Assembly (NCBI GenBank): GCA_030426665.1
Contig: JAUHYD010000007.1
Coordinates: 1 to 64,000 of the forward strand
From: Bacteroidia bacterium
GTDB taxonomy: Bacteria > Bacteroidota > Bacteroidia > Chitinophagales > Chitinophagaceae
DNA: 64,000 nucleotides
Direction of reading: 5' to 3'
Part shown: positions 52,775 to 61,497 of the stretch, in pieces
Layout of the letters: each line of letters opens with the position of its first letter
Numbering within the stretch: position 1 is the first letter of the stretch
Program-made: the position numbers and the translations under genes
The notes under the pieces: model-generated
The model's input: the letters and a program-made list of their open reading frames with translations, nothing else
Databases searched by the model: none
What the model was told of the DNA's origin: nothing

Positions 52775-54388
52775 ATGGCCATCGAGAACAAAAAAAACAA
52801 TATGCCACTTGCAGCTTCGCTGGCGGGCATGTGTATTATTTTGTTCGTGATATTCCCATACTACCGTTACAACATTGACCCGGACAGCACCGCCTATCTG
52901 ACTATATCTGCGCGTTATGCTTCGGGGGACTTTAGCAGAGCAATAAACGGCTATTGGAGCCCCTGGAGCTGCTGGGTAACGGCAATACTTATCCGGCTCG
53001 GGATGGCTGCCATCCCCGCTGCAATAGTCATCAACACCGTTGGTGCCGGCGGATTTCTCGCAATCTCTGACTCACTTTTCAAACGATTTGATGCCGACAA
53101 TTTTCAAAGATGGGTATTTAACATCGGGCTGTCAGGATTCCTCTGCTATGCAATTTTTGCACAAGCATTTGATGACCTATGGGAATGTGGCTTTCTGCTA
53201 CTATCGGTGCGATTGATGCTTGCAAAAAATTATCGTAATAGTGCAAGGCTATGGCTTCTAAACGGTATTATAGGTGCATTGGCGTATTTTGCGAAGTCCT
53301 ATTCGTTTCCGTTTTTTATTATCAATACCGTTGCCTGCAGTTATCTTTTAGCCAATGGCGATAAAAAGGCCTGGGTTAAATTTTCGCTAAGCTCTATCCT
53401 TGTAATGGTTGCCTGCAGCTTTCCCTGGATATATCTGCTGCACGACAAGTATGGCATTTGGACAACCTCTACCGCCGGCAGCCTGAACATGTCCTGGTAC
53501 CTGGTGGGGCATCCTTACTGGAAGGAGGGAATAGATATACTACTACCACCAACCTATCCCGACAGCCCCTACTACTGGGAGGACCCGTTTGTCACCAACG
53601 GAGCCACACCACACTTTTGGGATTCATGGAATTTGTTTCAATTACAGATAACAAAAATAGGGTTGAACCTGTTAAAACTGCTGATAAGCGGCTTACAACT
53701 GTCCGTATTTTTTCCGGTGATAATAATTGTGGCAGCAATAAAGCTCTTATCGGCAGCCACAAAGGGTGCCGGCGATAAAGCATTGCAACTTGTAACGGTT
53801 TCATTTTTACTATTCCCCTGCGGGTACCTACTTATCAATTTCGAATCAAGGTATATTTGGTTTATGATGCCGTTGGCGCTGGTGATTGCAATAATAATCG
53901 CAAAGCAATTCCCGTATAAGCCATTACGCAACAAAACACTTATGACCCTGCTCGCGCTAAGTCTGTTGGCCTACCCATTGCGAAGCATGAAAAGAATGTA
54001 TAACGTCGGCAAGGCTGAATACGAATTTGCACAACAACTGAAAGCAAAAAAGATAACGGGCAGCAGCATGATATCGAACCTGCACCAGCGAGTCCTGTCA
54101 AAAATCGCCTACTTTTCGGGTAACCGTTTTTTTGCAAACATCAAGCAACTGCCGGAAAACTATACTACGGCTGAAAAGCAAAAGAACACCAAGGCACTGC
54201 TCGACGAAGCGAAAAAGTATAAAGCAACATATTACCTGTACTCAACCTCGAAAAATAATATGCTGCGCAGCCCCGACTTTGATTTGATATTTAATGAAGA
54301 CCTCGAAAGCGGAAAGGGAATAATTAACCTGCCGATTGAAATGGTCTCAGCCGATTCAAGCCTGATACTGTATAGATTAGAGCGGTAA
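52775..54388 (+). CDS. Polytopic membrane protein, GT-C glycosyltransferase-like
   Basis: 537 residues with about ten transmembrane helices. The first external loop reads YYRYNIDPDSTAYLTISARY, an Asp-containing loop like the catalytic loop of GT-C (ArnT/PMT-type) enzymes that use polyprenyl-phosphate sugars. Further helices include AAIVINTVGAGGFLAIS and VTVSFLLFPCGYLLINF; a soluble C-terminal part of about 130 residues follows. The protein family is not confirmed, and the call as glycosyltransferase is inference. It is 23 bases after prmC and convergent with the next gene. Confidence 0.65.
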   Translation: MAIENKKNNMPLAASLAGMCIILFVIFPYYRYNIDPDSTAYLTISARYASGDFSRAINGYWSPWSCWVTAILIRLGMAAIPAAIVINTVGAGGFLAISDSLFKRFDADNFQRWVFNIGLSGFLCYAIFAQAFDDLWECGFLLLSVRLMLAKNYRNSARLWLLNGIIGALAYFAKSYSFPFFIINTVACSYLLANGDKKAWVKFSLSSILVMVACSFPWIYLLHDKYGIWTTSTAGSLNMSWYLVGHPYWKEGIDILLPPTYPDSPYYWEDPFVTNGATPHFWDSWNLFQLQITKIGLNLLKLLISGLQLSVFFPVIIIVAAIKLLSAATKGAGDKALQLVTVSFLLFPCGYLLINFESRYIWFMMPLALVIAIIIAKQFPYKPLRNKTLMTLLALSLLAYPLRSMKRMYNVGKAEYEFAQQLKAKKITGSSMISNLHQRVLSKIAYFSGNRFFANIKQLPENYTTAEKQKNTKALLDEAKKYKATYYLYSTSKNNMLRSPDFDLIFNEDLESGKGIINLPIEMVSADSSLILYRLER

Positions 54389-54390
54389 CC

Positions 54391-54927
54391 CTATAGGTGA
54401 TGGTCGACCAGGTGCCGAAAATGCACCAACTCTTCCTGAAACAATTCGGACCGCCGTAAAGTAAGGTTATCTCCAAAAATAGCATCCGGCAAATGGAGGC
54501 TAACATGACCGACATAGTCGTCGCAAAGCGTAATTATATCGTATTTGCTGATCGGAAACGTCAGCGTTACACCCGGAATATTTTCATTTTCGGAACGGGA
54601 CCCACACCCCTTGCAGCTTCTTTGCAACTTAGTGTTGTAAAGGTTAATTGTCTCGCTATGCTCCGGTTCAATTTCGAAAAGAGCACCCTGAGTTACCGAA
54701 AAATCAAGACCACCGATACTTACTTTTAACTGTATCTGATAGGCACTATCGGCATAGACAAATCTATAAAATGTCCTCAGTGGATTTCTTGCTGTGGGTC
54801 GTTGCAGCGATTGCCATGATGTAGCTATTTCGGTAGCAGCCGCACTACCCTGCTCACAAACAACTTGTTGGCTCTGAGCAACACAATATAATGGTAGCAA
54901 AAAAAATAAAAATAGAAATCTTCTCAT
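54391..54927 (-). CDS. Secreted hypothetical protein
   Basis: 178 residues. Signal peptide RRFLFLFFLLPLYCVA-QSQ. The mature part is beta-rich (FYRFVYADSAYQIQLKVSIG) with a CxxC pair (RSCKGCGSRSE) that may bind metal or form a disulfide. No family recognised. Convergent with the membrane-protein gene, with two bases between stop codons. Confidence 0.65.
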   Translation of the reverse strand: MRRFLFLFFLLPLYCVAQSQQVVCEQGSAAATEIATSWQSLQRPTARNPLRTFYRFVYADSAYQIQLKVSIGGLDFSVTQGALFEIEPEHSETINLYNTKLQRSCKGCGSRSENENIPGVTLTFPISKYDIITLCDDYVGHVSLHLPDAIFGDNLTLRRSELFQEELVHFRHLVDHHL

Positions 54928-54963
54928 AAGTTTGGTTTCAGGACTTCTGCCAACTACCTCAAC

Positions 54964-55158
54964 CTATTTCCACATATTTCCGTTATTCCAATTTTTCCTA
55001 TACCATCTTTTTCGGTAGCCGTTGTAGTGCTCCGTCTTCTTTTCGTTGTTCTTGTCTTTGTACGTAGAATACCATCTTCTGTCTGCCGCACACCCATTGC
55101 ATATTATAGCTACTACTACAATTGCCGAAGCTGCTATTATGGTCTTTTTTAACGTCAT
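54964..55158 (-). CDS. Small lipoprotein
   Basis: 64 residues from the ATG giving MTLKKTIIAASAIVVVAIIC; a start 21 bases upstream is possible but adds residues before the signal. Lipobox CNGC-AAD, so Cys about 23 would be lipidated. The short mature part is basic and aromatic (RRWYSTYKDKNNEKK, YRKRWYRKNWNN). Function unknown. It is 36 bases downstream of the secreted-protein gene's start and may be its promoter-proximal companion. Confidence 0.55.
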   Translation of the reverse strand: MTLKKTIIAASAIVVVAIICNGCAADRRWYSTYKDKNNEKKTEHYNGYRKRWYRKNWNNGNMWK

Positions 55159-55580
55159 AGAATATTGATTGTGAACCAATGGTAAAAGTTGGGTAAATAT
55201 ACAAAAAAAGAAACTCGGGGCTTAGTCGACGGCCAATAAATATCATATCTATAACAATTGCAGGGGCTAGTGGTCACAGGAGGCTCCTCATCTACATTAA
55301 TCCACCCAATCAATAGATTGAATTTCCTACATAGACCAACTCCTCACTATATATTGATACGTGTGGCAATATACAGATACCATGTCATCGGGAATGGCAT
55401 GGTTGTATGATTGACAAAGGGAGAAAATCTTCCGATTTTCGGAAAACATGTCCCGAAAATGGAACAAAAATTAGTGTGCCAAAAATTAATTAATTGATTT
55501 TCAATTAGTTACAATATTGGCACGTCGTTGGTATTATACCTAGTAAATAAACAATCTTAAACAAACTAAAACTTAGAAAA

Positions 55581-56105
55581 ATGAAAAACATCTTCAAATC
55601 AATCGCAATCGCATCTATCGCTGTTATCGGACTTTCTAACAGCTCTTTCGCTCAGGCTACTGCTACCGCTTCTGCCTCTGCCAACATCATCACTCCTATC
55701 TCTATCGCTAAGACAGTAGATATGAACTTTGGTAACGTAGCCGTTTCTGCTACAATCGCAGGTACCGCTGTTCTGGCTCCGGCAGGTACTCGTACTACCG
55801 GCGGTGCAGGTGGTGTAACACTTCCGGCAACTACAGGAACTGTTTCTGCTGCAAGCTTTGATGTAACAGGACAAGCGAGCTATACTTACGCAATCACTTT
55901 GCCATCTTCTACTACTATCACTGATGGTAGCTCTCATACAATGACTGTTGATAACTTCACTAGTGTTCCCGCAACTACAGGTACATTGAGCGGTTCAGGT
56001 ACGCAAACTTTGAATGTAGGTGCTACCCTTAACGTATCAGCTGGTCAGGCTTCAGGAACTTATACCAATGCAACTGGTGTTCCGGTAACTGTTAACTATA
56101 ACTAA
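55581..56105 (+). CDS. DUF4402 family surface/secreted protein
   Basis: 174 residues. Signal peptide MKNIFKSIAIASIAVIGLSN ending SFA-Q, then an Ala/Ser/Thr-rich beta protein: SANIITPISIAKTVDMNFGN is the DUF4402 start, and QASYTYAITLPSSTTI and GTLNVSAG-type strands follow. DUF4402 proteins are common, abundant envelope proteins in Bacteroidota, possibly pilus-like or S-layer-like. The codons are strongly biased (GCT, ACT, TCT), suggesting high expression, and a clean terminator follows. The 422-base gap upstream has only AT-rich sequence; a promoter box was not resolved. Confidence 0.88.
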   Translation: MKNIFKSIAIASIAVIGLSNSSFAQATATASASANIITPISIAKTVDMNFGNVAVSATIAGTAVLAPAGTRTTGGAGGVTLPATTGTVSAASFDVTGQASYTYAITLPSSTTITDGSSHTMTVDNFTSVPATTGTLSGSGTQTLNVGATLNVSAGQASGTYTNATGVPVTVNYN

Positions 56106-56133
56106 TCAAACATTAAACACCTCAACAATATTT

Positions 56134-56161
56134 AACGCCTCCGGAAACGGGGGCGTTTTTG
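56134..56161 (+). terminator. Terminator of the DUF4402 gene
   Basis: AACGCCTCC (56134-56142) pairs with GGGGGCGTT (56149-56157) with one T:G wobble, followed by a T run. It lies 29 bases after the stop codon. Confidence 0.9.
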
Positions 56162-56441
56162 TATGGCCACTATGTCAAGCTCTGAAATAGTGAGGTTGCA
56201 CCAATCGGGGGCACGATGCTTCAGAGCATTAGCACGAAAGTAGACCCTTATTTCAGTTGGAGGGTTATATTGCAGTGATAGCAATAACACAAAAACTAAG
56301 AAAACATTATAAGCAGATAACATAAAAGCTCCCTTCCGGTTTTTAGGAAGGGATGCTATAAAAATGCTAAACCATTTTAATAGCCGGGGTGGTAAAGTAT
56401 TTGAAATCATTAGAAACAATCGCCATGCCGGGGCATACTCA

Positions 56442-56636
56442 TCACAAATAGGCTGTTTTTATATCGGGATGTATTTTAGCACAGGCTTCCCCTACAATTT
56501 CCAAACTCCTGCAGACGGCTCGTATCAGTCGCTCGTTTTGTATGAAATCGTCAAAACTATTTGTAGTATACTCTGATTGCAGATACTTACACTCGTCAAG
56601 AATATGACGTAAAAATTCAGTCTGCGATAGAAACAT
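56442..56636 (-). pseudogene. HEPN domain toxin (DUF86 type), truncated
   Basis: 64 residues against about 110-120 in the family. The first half is recognisable (FLRHILDECKYLQSEY, RLIRAVCRSLEIVGEACAKI), as in DUF86/HEPN proteins. The second half, which carries the catalytic RxxxxH motif (usually in a MRDxLIHxYF-type segment), is missing: the frame ends after HPDIKTAYL and no continuation with that motif is visible downstream in any minus-strand frame. It overlaps the MNT gene by about 20 bases, as intact pairs often do. Probably dead as an RNase. Confidence 0.65.
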
Positions 56637-56931
56637 ACTCTGTAGATTTCAATATGTGTGGACCAATATATGGACTTAGAGACTGGAGTGTTATTAAATC
56701 TACTTTGCGACCAAACAATTCTTCAAGGTAATAGTTAAGGGTCATGAAGTTTTGAAATGTCTTTTTATCTTTTTGAATATCTACAAACAAATCTATATCG
56801 CTGCTAGCATCTGCCTGATTTCTGACAAAAGACCCGAAAAGCCCGATCTTGATAACGCCGTAGCTTAGCAATTGCTTTTTATGAGTTGCTATGGTTTGAA
56901 GTATGGCTTCTTTAGTAAGAATCGGAGACAT
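56617..56931 (-). CDS. MNT nucleotidyltransferase antitoxin (HEPN partner)
   Basis: 104 residues from the ATG at 56931; a GTG 6 bases upstream is possible. Minimal nucleotidyltransferase: IGLFGSFVRNQADASSDIDL carries the GSF-x9-DxD signature (GSFVRN about 33-38, Asp 45 and 47). The C-terminal half (YYLEELFGRKVDLITL) matches MNT antitoxins of HEPN/MNT modules, which AMPylate or otherwise block the HEPN RNase. With the toxin truncated, it may be under no selection. Confidence 0.8.
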   Translation of the reverse strand: MSPILTKEAILQTIATHKKQLLSYGVIKIGLFGSFVRNQADASSDIDLFVDIQKDKKTFQNFMTLNYYLEELFGRKVDLITLQSLSPYIGPHILKSTEYVSIAD

Positions 56932-57120
56932 AAACACGATTGTCTAAGGCAATGTAAATATACAAAAAAAGCGTCTTAACTTAATCGCTCGCTCCTGATA
57001 TTCGTAAGTACAAATATATCTCTGACTAACATGGCGTAGTCCTGAAATAGAGACAATCACAAAAACGACACCGGATAGTTTTACCAGACGCAACATTCAT
57101 TAATTAGTCTTTCCAAATTA

Positions 57121-57687
57121 TCAAAGACGCAAACTTGCACCAAATAACCCCTTTCCCATAATTCTAAAACCCAACTCGCTATATACACCGACTTTGGGAG
57201 TGACCATATACCTGCACCCGATAAAACAAAGCCCGGGTGACCCAATGCCGTAATGATTATTGTATGCCGGGTACTCATCAAATTTTTGATATTCATCGTA
57301 AATATCGACGGCTATTCCTGAATATATATCTAAATTCGCTCTGTTTACATAATGATAGTCGAACCGGAGGCCGGCTGCAAATACAGAATACCACATCCTG
57401 TCTTTAAGCGTTTTTTTGGGTGACGACCGGTGGTCAACGAAGTAATATGCGTCTGTTTTACCCATGGCATAGCCAACATCCACTCCCAATGTCAGCCGCT
57501 TGCCGATGGCATACCGGTAGCCGGCCACAACAGGCCCCACAAACCAACCCGGATGTCCGGACTTAAATGAATTCCTAAACGAGTATCCAAGGTACAAATG
57601 ATGGGAGTGCTTCTTTACAACCTGAGCTTTCACGGTGCCGAATATGAAGCATAAGAAGAACGTGCCAATAATAGATATATTTTTCAT
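57121..57687 (-). CDS. Outer-membrane beta-barrel protein, paralogue 1 (poly-C controlled)
   Basis: 188 residues from ATG 57687; the longer frame has no sense before the signal. Signal peptide MKNISIIGTFFLCFIFGTVKA-Q, then alternating beta-strands (HHLYLGYSFRNSFKS, GYRYAIGKRLTLGVDVGYAM, ELGFRIMGKGLFG) with a C-terminal aromatic/Leu end, as in small OmpA/OmpX-like barrels. Its paralogue at 60881-61447 shares the ends and differs in the middle loops. A run of 12 C lies upstream next to the promoter (57760-57771), suggesting slipped-strand control. Confidence 0.75.
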   Translation of the reverse strand: MKNISIIGTFFLCFIFGTVKAQVVKKHSHHLYLGYSFRNSFKSGHPGWFVGPVVAGYRYAIGKRLTLGVDVGYAMGKTDAYYFVDHRSSPKKTLKDRMWYSVFAAGLRFDYHYVNRANLDIYSGIAVDIYDEYQKFDEYPAYNNHYGIGSPGLCFIGCRYMVTPKVGVYSELGFRIMGKGLFGASLRL

Positions 57688-57731
57688 TTTTGGGTATTTT
57701 GTATCCATTGATTACTAACTGCAAAATAGCG

Positions 57732-57739
57732 CAAATGTA
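57732..57739 (-). promoter_or_regulatory. TAnnTTTG -7 box of barrel gene 1
   Basis: On the minus strand TACATTTG exactly matches the consensus, 44 bases before the start codon. The -33 region, 20 bases further up, falls at the edge of the poly-G (plus-strand poly-C) tract at 57760-57771. The same box at 61490-61497 serves the paralogue, with no tract. Confidence 0.6.
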
Positions 57740-57759
57740 TTGCAATAGCTAATATTTTA

Positions 57760-57771
57760 CCCCCCCCCCCC
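57760..57771. repeat. Homopolymer tract of 12 C at barrel-gene promoter
   Basis: Twelve consecutive C on the + strand (G on the minus, coding strand of the barrel gene), 73-84 bases upstream of its start and abutting the -33 position. It is the only homopolymer G/C tract of that length noticed in the window. Length change by slippage would alter promoter geometry. Confidence 0.85.
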
Positions 57772-57841
57772 GGAAAGCAGTACTTTGGCGTGACGGGGAA
57801 TATTGGGTTGTTACTGGCGATACGTTCGCCATGACGGGCAT

Positions 57842-57892
57842 ACACATTGCAAATGCGTACGATCGGGGCACGCAAGTCAAAAAAGACTTGCG
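57842..57892. repeat. REP-like repeat (TTGCAA centre and GCAAGTC stem)
   Basis: ACATTGCAAATGCGTACGATC followed by a perfect stem CGCAAGTC/GACTTGCG (57871-57892, loop of 6 A). Its companion at 61585-61677 has GGATTGCAAATGCGGACGAGT, then two stems. Both lie upstream of a barrel paralogue, so the repeat was duplicated with the genes or sits at their edges. Confidence 0.7.
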
Positions 57893-58007
57893 TAAGACAG
57901 GGCTTCTCATTTCTACTTATAGCAAAGCACATATAGCTCCGTAATTTCGTCATTAGTATCGTTTTCGTAAGTTTACGCTAGTAAGTATAAGAAAAATAGA
58001 AATAAAC

Positions 58008-59789
58008 TTGACGAACAAATCCATAGCGGTACTCCCATTCGTAAATATGAGTTCGGATATTGAGAATGAATACTTCAGCGATGGCATTACTGAAGAGATA
58101 ATCAATGCCCTAACCACCGTGAAGGGCTTGAAAGTCATTGCCCGCACATCCTCCTTTGCATTTAAGAATAAAAATATAGATGTGCGAACAATTGGTAATC
58201 AGTTAGGGGTAAGTTCTATTTTGGAAGGGAGCGTCCGGAAAGCCAAAAACAGGATTCGCATTACAGCGCAGCTAATCAGTACTAATGACGGTACTCACAT
58301 CTGGTCAAAGAATTTCGATCGGGATTTGAAAGACATATTTGCACTGCAAGACGAAATAAGTTTACGCATTGCTGACCAAATCCGGGAAAATTTTGGCCAC
58401 ATCAATATTCGGGAACATCTGGTTGAAGCACCTACACAAAATATCGAGGCCTATAACCTTTATCTTAAAGGTCGCTATCAGCATTTAATGTGGGATGGAC
58501 CCGGAATCGCAAATGCCATAGAACTATATGAACAAAGTGCAGCGATAGACCCCTTATTTGCTTTGCCCTACTTTGGTCTGGCGTATTGTTATGCCATGGC
58601 TGGATCTTGGGGAACTAATAAAGGCTTATTGCAGACGTCAAAAGAGAATCTCAGCAAAGGTTTTAATCTGGACAACCAATCCTATATAGGGTATTTTAGT
58701 AAAGGGACATTGCATTTTTGGGGGCATTGGGATTTCATCAATGGGCATATGTTTTTAAAAAAATCAATAGAACTTAATCCGTACTATACGGAAGCCGAAG
58801 AAGCCTTATGCGAGTTGTACACAGCAGTAGGCTTTTTCGAAAAAGCGCTCTGGCATGTTGACAACATTTTAAAAACGAACCCTTTATCTCCTAATCATTA
58901 TTTTACCAAAGCAAATATTCATTATTTAAACGAGGACTACACGAAAGCTTTAGCATGTATAGAGACCGCCTTGAGCATCAACCCAGATTTTACACATCCC
59001 ATCGCATTAAAACAACTTTGCTTAATTCTCTTGAAAGATTATGAAAAACTGAATAACTTTCTAATTCAAACTCCTTTGGCCGAGAAACCAGAGGAGTGTA
59101 GAGTTTTGTACAAGTTGGTTAATCGGGAAGATAAGATCGATATTGATATCAGTAGGGTTAGCCTAATGATAAAAGAAGATCTTGGGTCATCGCTTTTTCC
59201 CTGGCAACTTTTTTTGTTGGTCCATTTGGGCAAACACGAAATGGCATTGGACTTTTTGGAAGAAAACGTCCGGTTGCGTACCGGCCAAATCATAAACTTC
59301 ATGCATATTCCGCTGCTTAAACCCTTGCACCAGTACCCAAAATTCCAAGAGTTACAACAAGCCGTTTTCCGTGTAGAATTACTACCAACTAATCCAGATA
59401 AACAAATACAAGTTCCCACTTCCAAAGCCTTAATGTCAGTTGCTGAAATCGACATGGTTTTAGCAACCTTTGAAAAAGGAATGGAGGAAGAAAAGTTGTT
59501 TCAAAACCCGGCTTTATCTTTACGCGAGCTGGCCGAAAAAATGAATGTTAGCAGTAACAAGCTTTCCTGGCTACTGAATGAGCGAATTGGCCAAAACTTC
59601 AATGAATATATCAATAGTTTTCGTTTAAGGGACTTCAAAGAAAAAGCCCTAAATCCTACCAATAGCCACCTTACCCTTTTAGGACTAGCTTATGAAAGCG
59701 GCTTTAATTCTAAATCTGTATTCAATACTTATTTTAAAAAAATCGAAGGGATGACACCTAAAGCTTGGTTGCGGTCTAATCGATCTTAA
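58008..59789 (+). CDS. FlgO-like domain / TPR / AraC-type HTH regulator
   Basis: 593 residues starting with a TTG; the frame is open a short way upstream but contains no ATG. Residues about 4-125 are a FlgO/TolB-N-like domain (KSIAVLPFVNMSSDIENEYF, GVSSILEGSVRKAKNRI, FDRDLKDIFALQDEIS). About 140-440 holds TPR-like helices (YEQSAAIDPLFALPYFGLA, NYYTEAEEALCELYT). About 485-593 is an AraC double helix-turn-helix (LRELAEKMNVSSNKLSWLLN, LLGLAYESGFNSKSVFNTYF, MTPKAWLR). No transmembrane segment was found. It lies between the two barrel paralogues, divergent from the first, and is followed by a secreted-protein gene that may be its target. Confidence 0.85.
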   Translation: MTNKSIAVLPFVNMSSDIENEYFSDGITEEIINALTTVKGLKVIARTSSFAFKNKNIDVRTIGNQLGVSSILEGSVRKAKNRIRITAQLISTNDGTHIWSKNFDRDLKDIFALQDEISLRIADQIRENFGHINIREHLVEAPTQNIEAYNLYLKGRYQHLMWDGPGIANAIELYEQSAAIDPLFALPYFGLAYCYAMAGSWGTNKGLLQTSKENLSKGFNLDNQSYIGYFSKGTLHFWGHWDFINGHMFLKKSIELNPYYTEAEEALCELYTAVGFFEKALWHVDNILKTNPLSPNHYFTKANIHYLNEDYTKALACIETALSINPDFTHPIALKQLCLILLKDYEKLNNFLIQTPLAEKPEECRVLYKLVNREDKIDIDISRVSLMIKEDLGSSLFPWQLFLLVHLGKHEMALDFLEENVRLRTGQIINFMHIPLLKPLHQYPKFQELQQAVFRVELLPTNPDKQIQVPTSKALMSVAEIDMVLATFEKGMEEEKLFQNPALSLRELAEKMNVSSNKLSWLLNERIGQNFNEYINSFRLRDFKEKALNPTNSHLTLLGLAYESGFNSKSVFNTYFKKIEGMTPKAWLRSNRS

Positions 59790-60002
59790 AACTGCTTAAA
59801 AGGTTTCATATCTCACTATTTGGTTCGGAATTATATTCCAGAACTATTCACACTTATTTCCACTCCACCTTTGCATTGTCAATTCGATAAAACAAAGTAA
59901 ATAATTAAGGGGTGACGATTCCTTTCTCCTTTACTAAAACAACTAACAAAAACGGGAGTTGCTTTGTTGAAATCGATTTTTTTAAAATTATTATTAAATG
60001 TC

Positions 60003-60653
60003 ATGAAAAACTTAATTACAATTCTATTATTTTCTTGTTCGCTTAGTGCATTTGCTCAAAATAAACTGGTAAAAAATACGGGAAGCGATGTGAAGTACAA
60101 GTATAGGGTGAGTTTCCCAATCGGCAATTTACCCCAGTTCGTTACTAGTGACTGGAACGACAGACAAAACACACAGCACATTGAGCTTCATGTAAAACGT
60201 AATTTAGACAATAAAAACATCATTGGGATAAAGCTTGCCACATGGCGACTATTTCAACCTATGGGAATTGTATGGTGGGATGGACTTTTGGATAAATTAG
60301 AAACTGAAAGCGAATTTTACCCCGGCTTTGTGCGTTATACAGGAATTGGGATGTCTTATCAACGTATGCTATGGAAGGGACTGTTTACCACGGTAGAAGT
60401 TTTACCACAGTATAAAACTTATTTAGAGATGAATAATAACAAGATAAAAAGTGGTTTTCAGGTATATACCTCTTTGCATCTTGGCTATCACATTGCTTTT
60501 GGAAAGAAAAAGCGCTTTTTCATAGAACCTCAGGTGCATTCTCAATTTTGGGCTTTAAGTACCAAAGCACCGGCAAGTTTTAAGGCCTTAGATGACAAAT
60601 GGAGAAAGTATTTCCTATTTGAACCAAGCCTGTTCGTTGGAATAAAGTTTTAG
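60003..60653 (+). CDS. Secreted hypothetical protein, possible barrel
   Basis: 216 residues from ATG 60003, giving signal peptide MKNLITILLFSCSLSAFA-Q; the open frame extends upstream without sense. Mature part: beta-rich with repeated strands (YRVSFPIGNLPQFVTSDW, LGYHIAFGKKKRFFIEPQ, FEPSLFVGIKF at the end) suggesting a small outer-membrane or secreted beta protein. It is 213 bases after the AraC-type regulator and is closed by a perfect 15-bp hairpin. No family recognised. Confidence 0.7.
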   Translation: MKNLITILLFSCSLSAFAQNKLVKNTGSDVKYKYRVSFPIGNLPQFVTSDWNDRQNTQHIELHVKRNLDNKNIIGIKLATWRLFQPMGIVWWDGLLDKLETESEFYPGFVRYTGIGMSYQRMLWKGLFTTVEVLPQYKTYLEMNNNKIKSGFQVYTSLHLGYHIAFGKKKRFFIEPQVHSQFWALSTKAPASFKALDDKWRKYFLFEPSLFVGIKF

Positions 60654-60660
60654 GCTATTG

Positions 60661-60698
60661 TCTGACAAGCCAGGATTCACAATTCCTGGCTTGTCAGA
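60661..60698. terminator. 15-bp perfect hairpin after secreted-protein gene
   Basis: TCTGACAAGCCAGGA (60661-60675) pairs perfectly with TCCTGGCTTGTCAGA (60684-60698), beginning 7 bases after the stop codon. The following TTATTAG is T-rich but not a pure T run, so it could act as a bidirectional terminator. Nothing else is seen between here and 60880. Confidence 0.75.
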
Positions 60699-60880
60699 TT
60701 ATTAGTACAAAACAACAAATAGCATATCCTGCAAAAGTGAACGACATGAAATAGCAAAGGGACTTAAACAATCCCGGACCTTTGACGAAGCAGTCGAAAG
60801 AAGAAAGTCCATGAAACTTAAGTTTACTCCCAGAATAAAAGGATGGCGGACTGCACATTTCAACCGCCTAACAGGAGCTA

Positions 60881-61447
60881 TCAGAGACGCGTACTTACAC
60901 CTACCACACCCCTGCCCAAATATCGGAAACCCAACTCGCTATATACACCGATTTTGGGAGTGACCATATACCTGCCTCCCACTACACAAATACCTAAAGA
61001 GCCCAAGGCGTTTTTACTATTGTAAGCCGAATACTCATCATAATTTTGGAACTTCCAGTAGCCTTCTATGCTGAGTCCCGAGTATATATCCAACTTCGTT
61101 CTGTTGATGTAATGATAGTCGAGCCTGAAGCTGACTGCATAGACAGAATACCGCACCCTATCGGAAAGGATTACCGGGGGCGACGACTGGTAACCTGTGA
61201 AACTAAATGCATCTGTTTTACCCATGCCATAGCCAAGTTCCGTTCCCAATGTCAGCCGCTTGCCGATAGCATACCGGTAGCCGGCCAAAACAGGCCCCGC
61301 AAACCAACCCTTACGCCAGGAGTTAAATGAATTCCTAAACGAGTAACCAAGGTACAAATGATGGGAGTGCTTCTTTACGACCTGAGCTTTCACGGTGTCG
61401 AATATGAAGCATAAGAAGAACGTGGCAATAATAGATATAATTTTCAT
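60881..61447 (-). CDS. Outer-membrane beta-barrel protein, paralogue 2
   Basis: 188 residues from ATG 61447, same length as paralogue 1. A long open frame upstream covers the REP-like repeat and is not coding. Signal MKIISIIATFFLCFIFDTVKA-Q, shared start HLYLGYSFRNSF, shared AGYRYAIGKRLTLG and end RYMVTPKIGVYSELGF. Middle strands and loops differ strongly from paralogue 1 (RKGWFAGPV, TGYQSSPPVILSDRVRY, EGYWKFQNYDEYSAYN). The promoter region is also duplicated, but with GACC in place of the poly-C tract. Probably surface-exposed loops under diversifying selection. Confidence 0.75.
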   Translation of the reverse strand: MKIISIIATFFLCFIFDTVKAQVVKKHSHHLYLGYSFRNSFNSWRKGWFAGPVLAGYRYAIGKRLTLGTELGYGMGKTDAFSFTGYQSSPPVILSDRVRYSVYAVSFRLDYHYINRTKLDIYSGLSIEGYWKFQNYDEYSAYNSKNALGSLGICVVGGRYMVTPKIGVYSELGFRYLGRGVVGVSTRL

Positions 61448-61489
61448 TTTAGGTATTTTGCGACCATTGATACTTAGTGCAAAATAGCG

Positions 61490-61497
61490 CAAATGTA
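61490..61497 (-). promoter_or_regulatory. TAnnTTTG -7 box of barrel gene 2
   Basis: TACATTTG on the minus strand, 43 bases before the ATG, identical to the box of paralogue 1; flanking bases (GCGCTATTTTGCA) are also conserved. Sequence further upstream differs at the position of the C tract. Confidence 0.6.

Noticed and set aside
56132-56419. 95-residue minus-strand frame next to the HEPN remnant
   Set aside because: Considered as the missing half of the HEPN toxin, but it contains no RxxxxH motif and covers a terminator. Not supported as coding.
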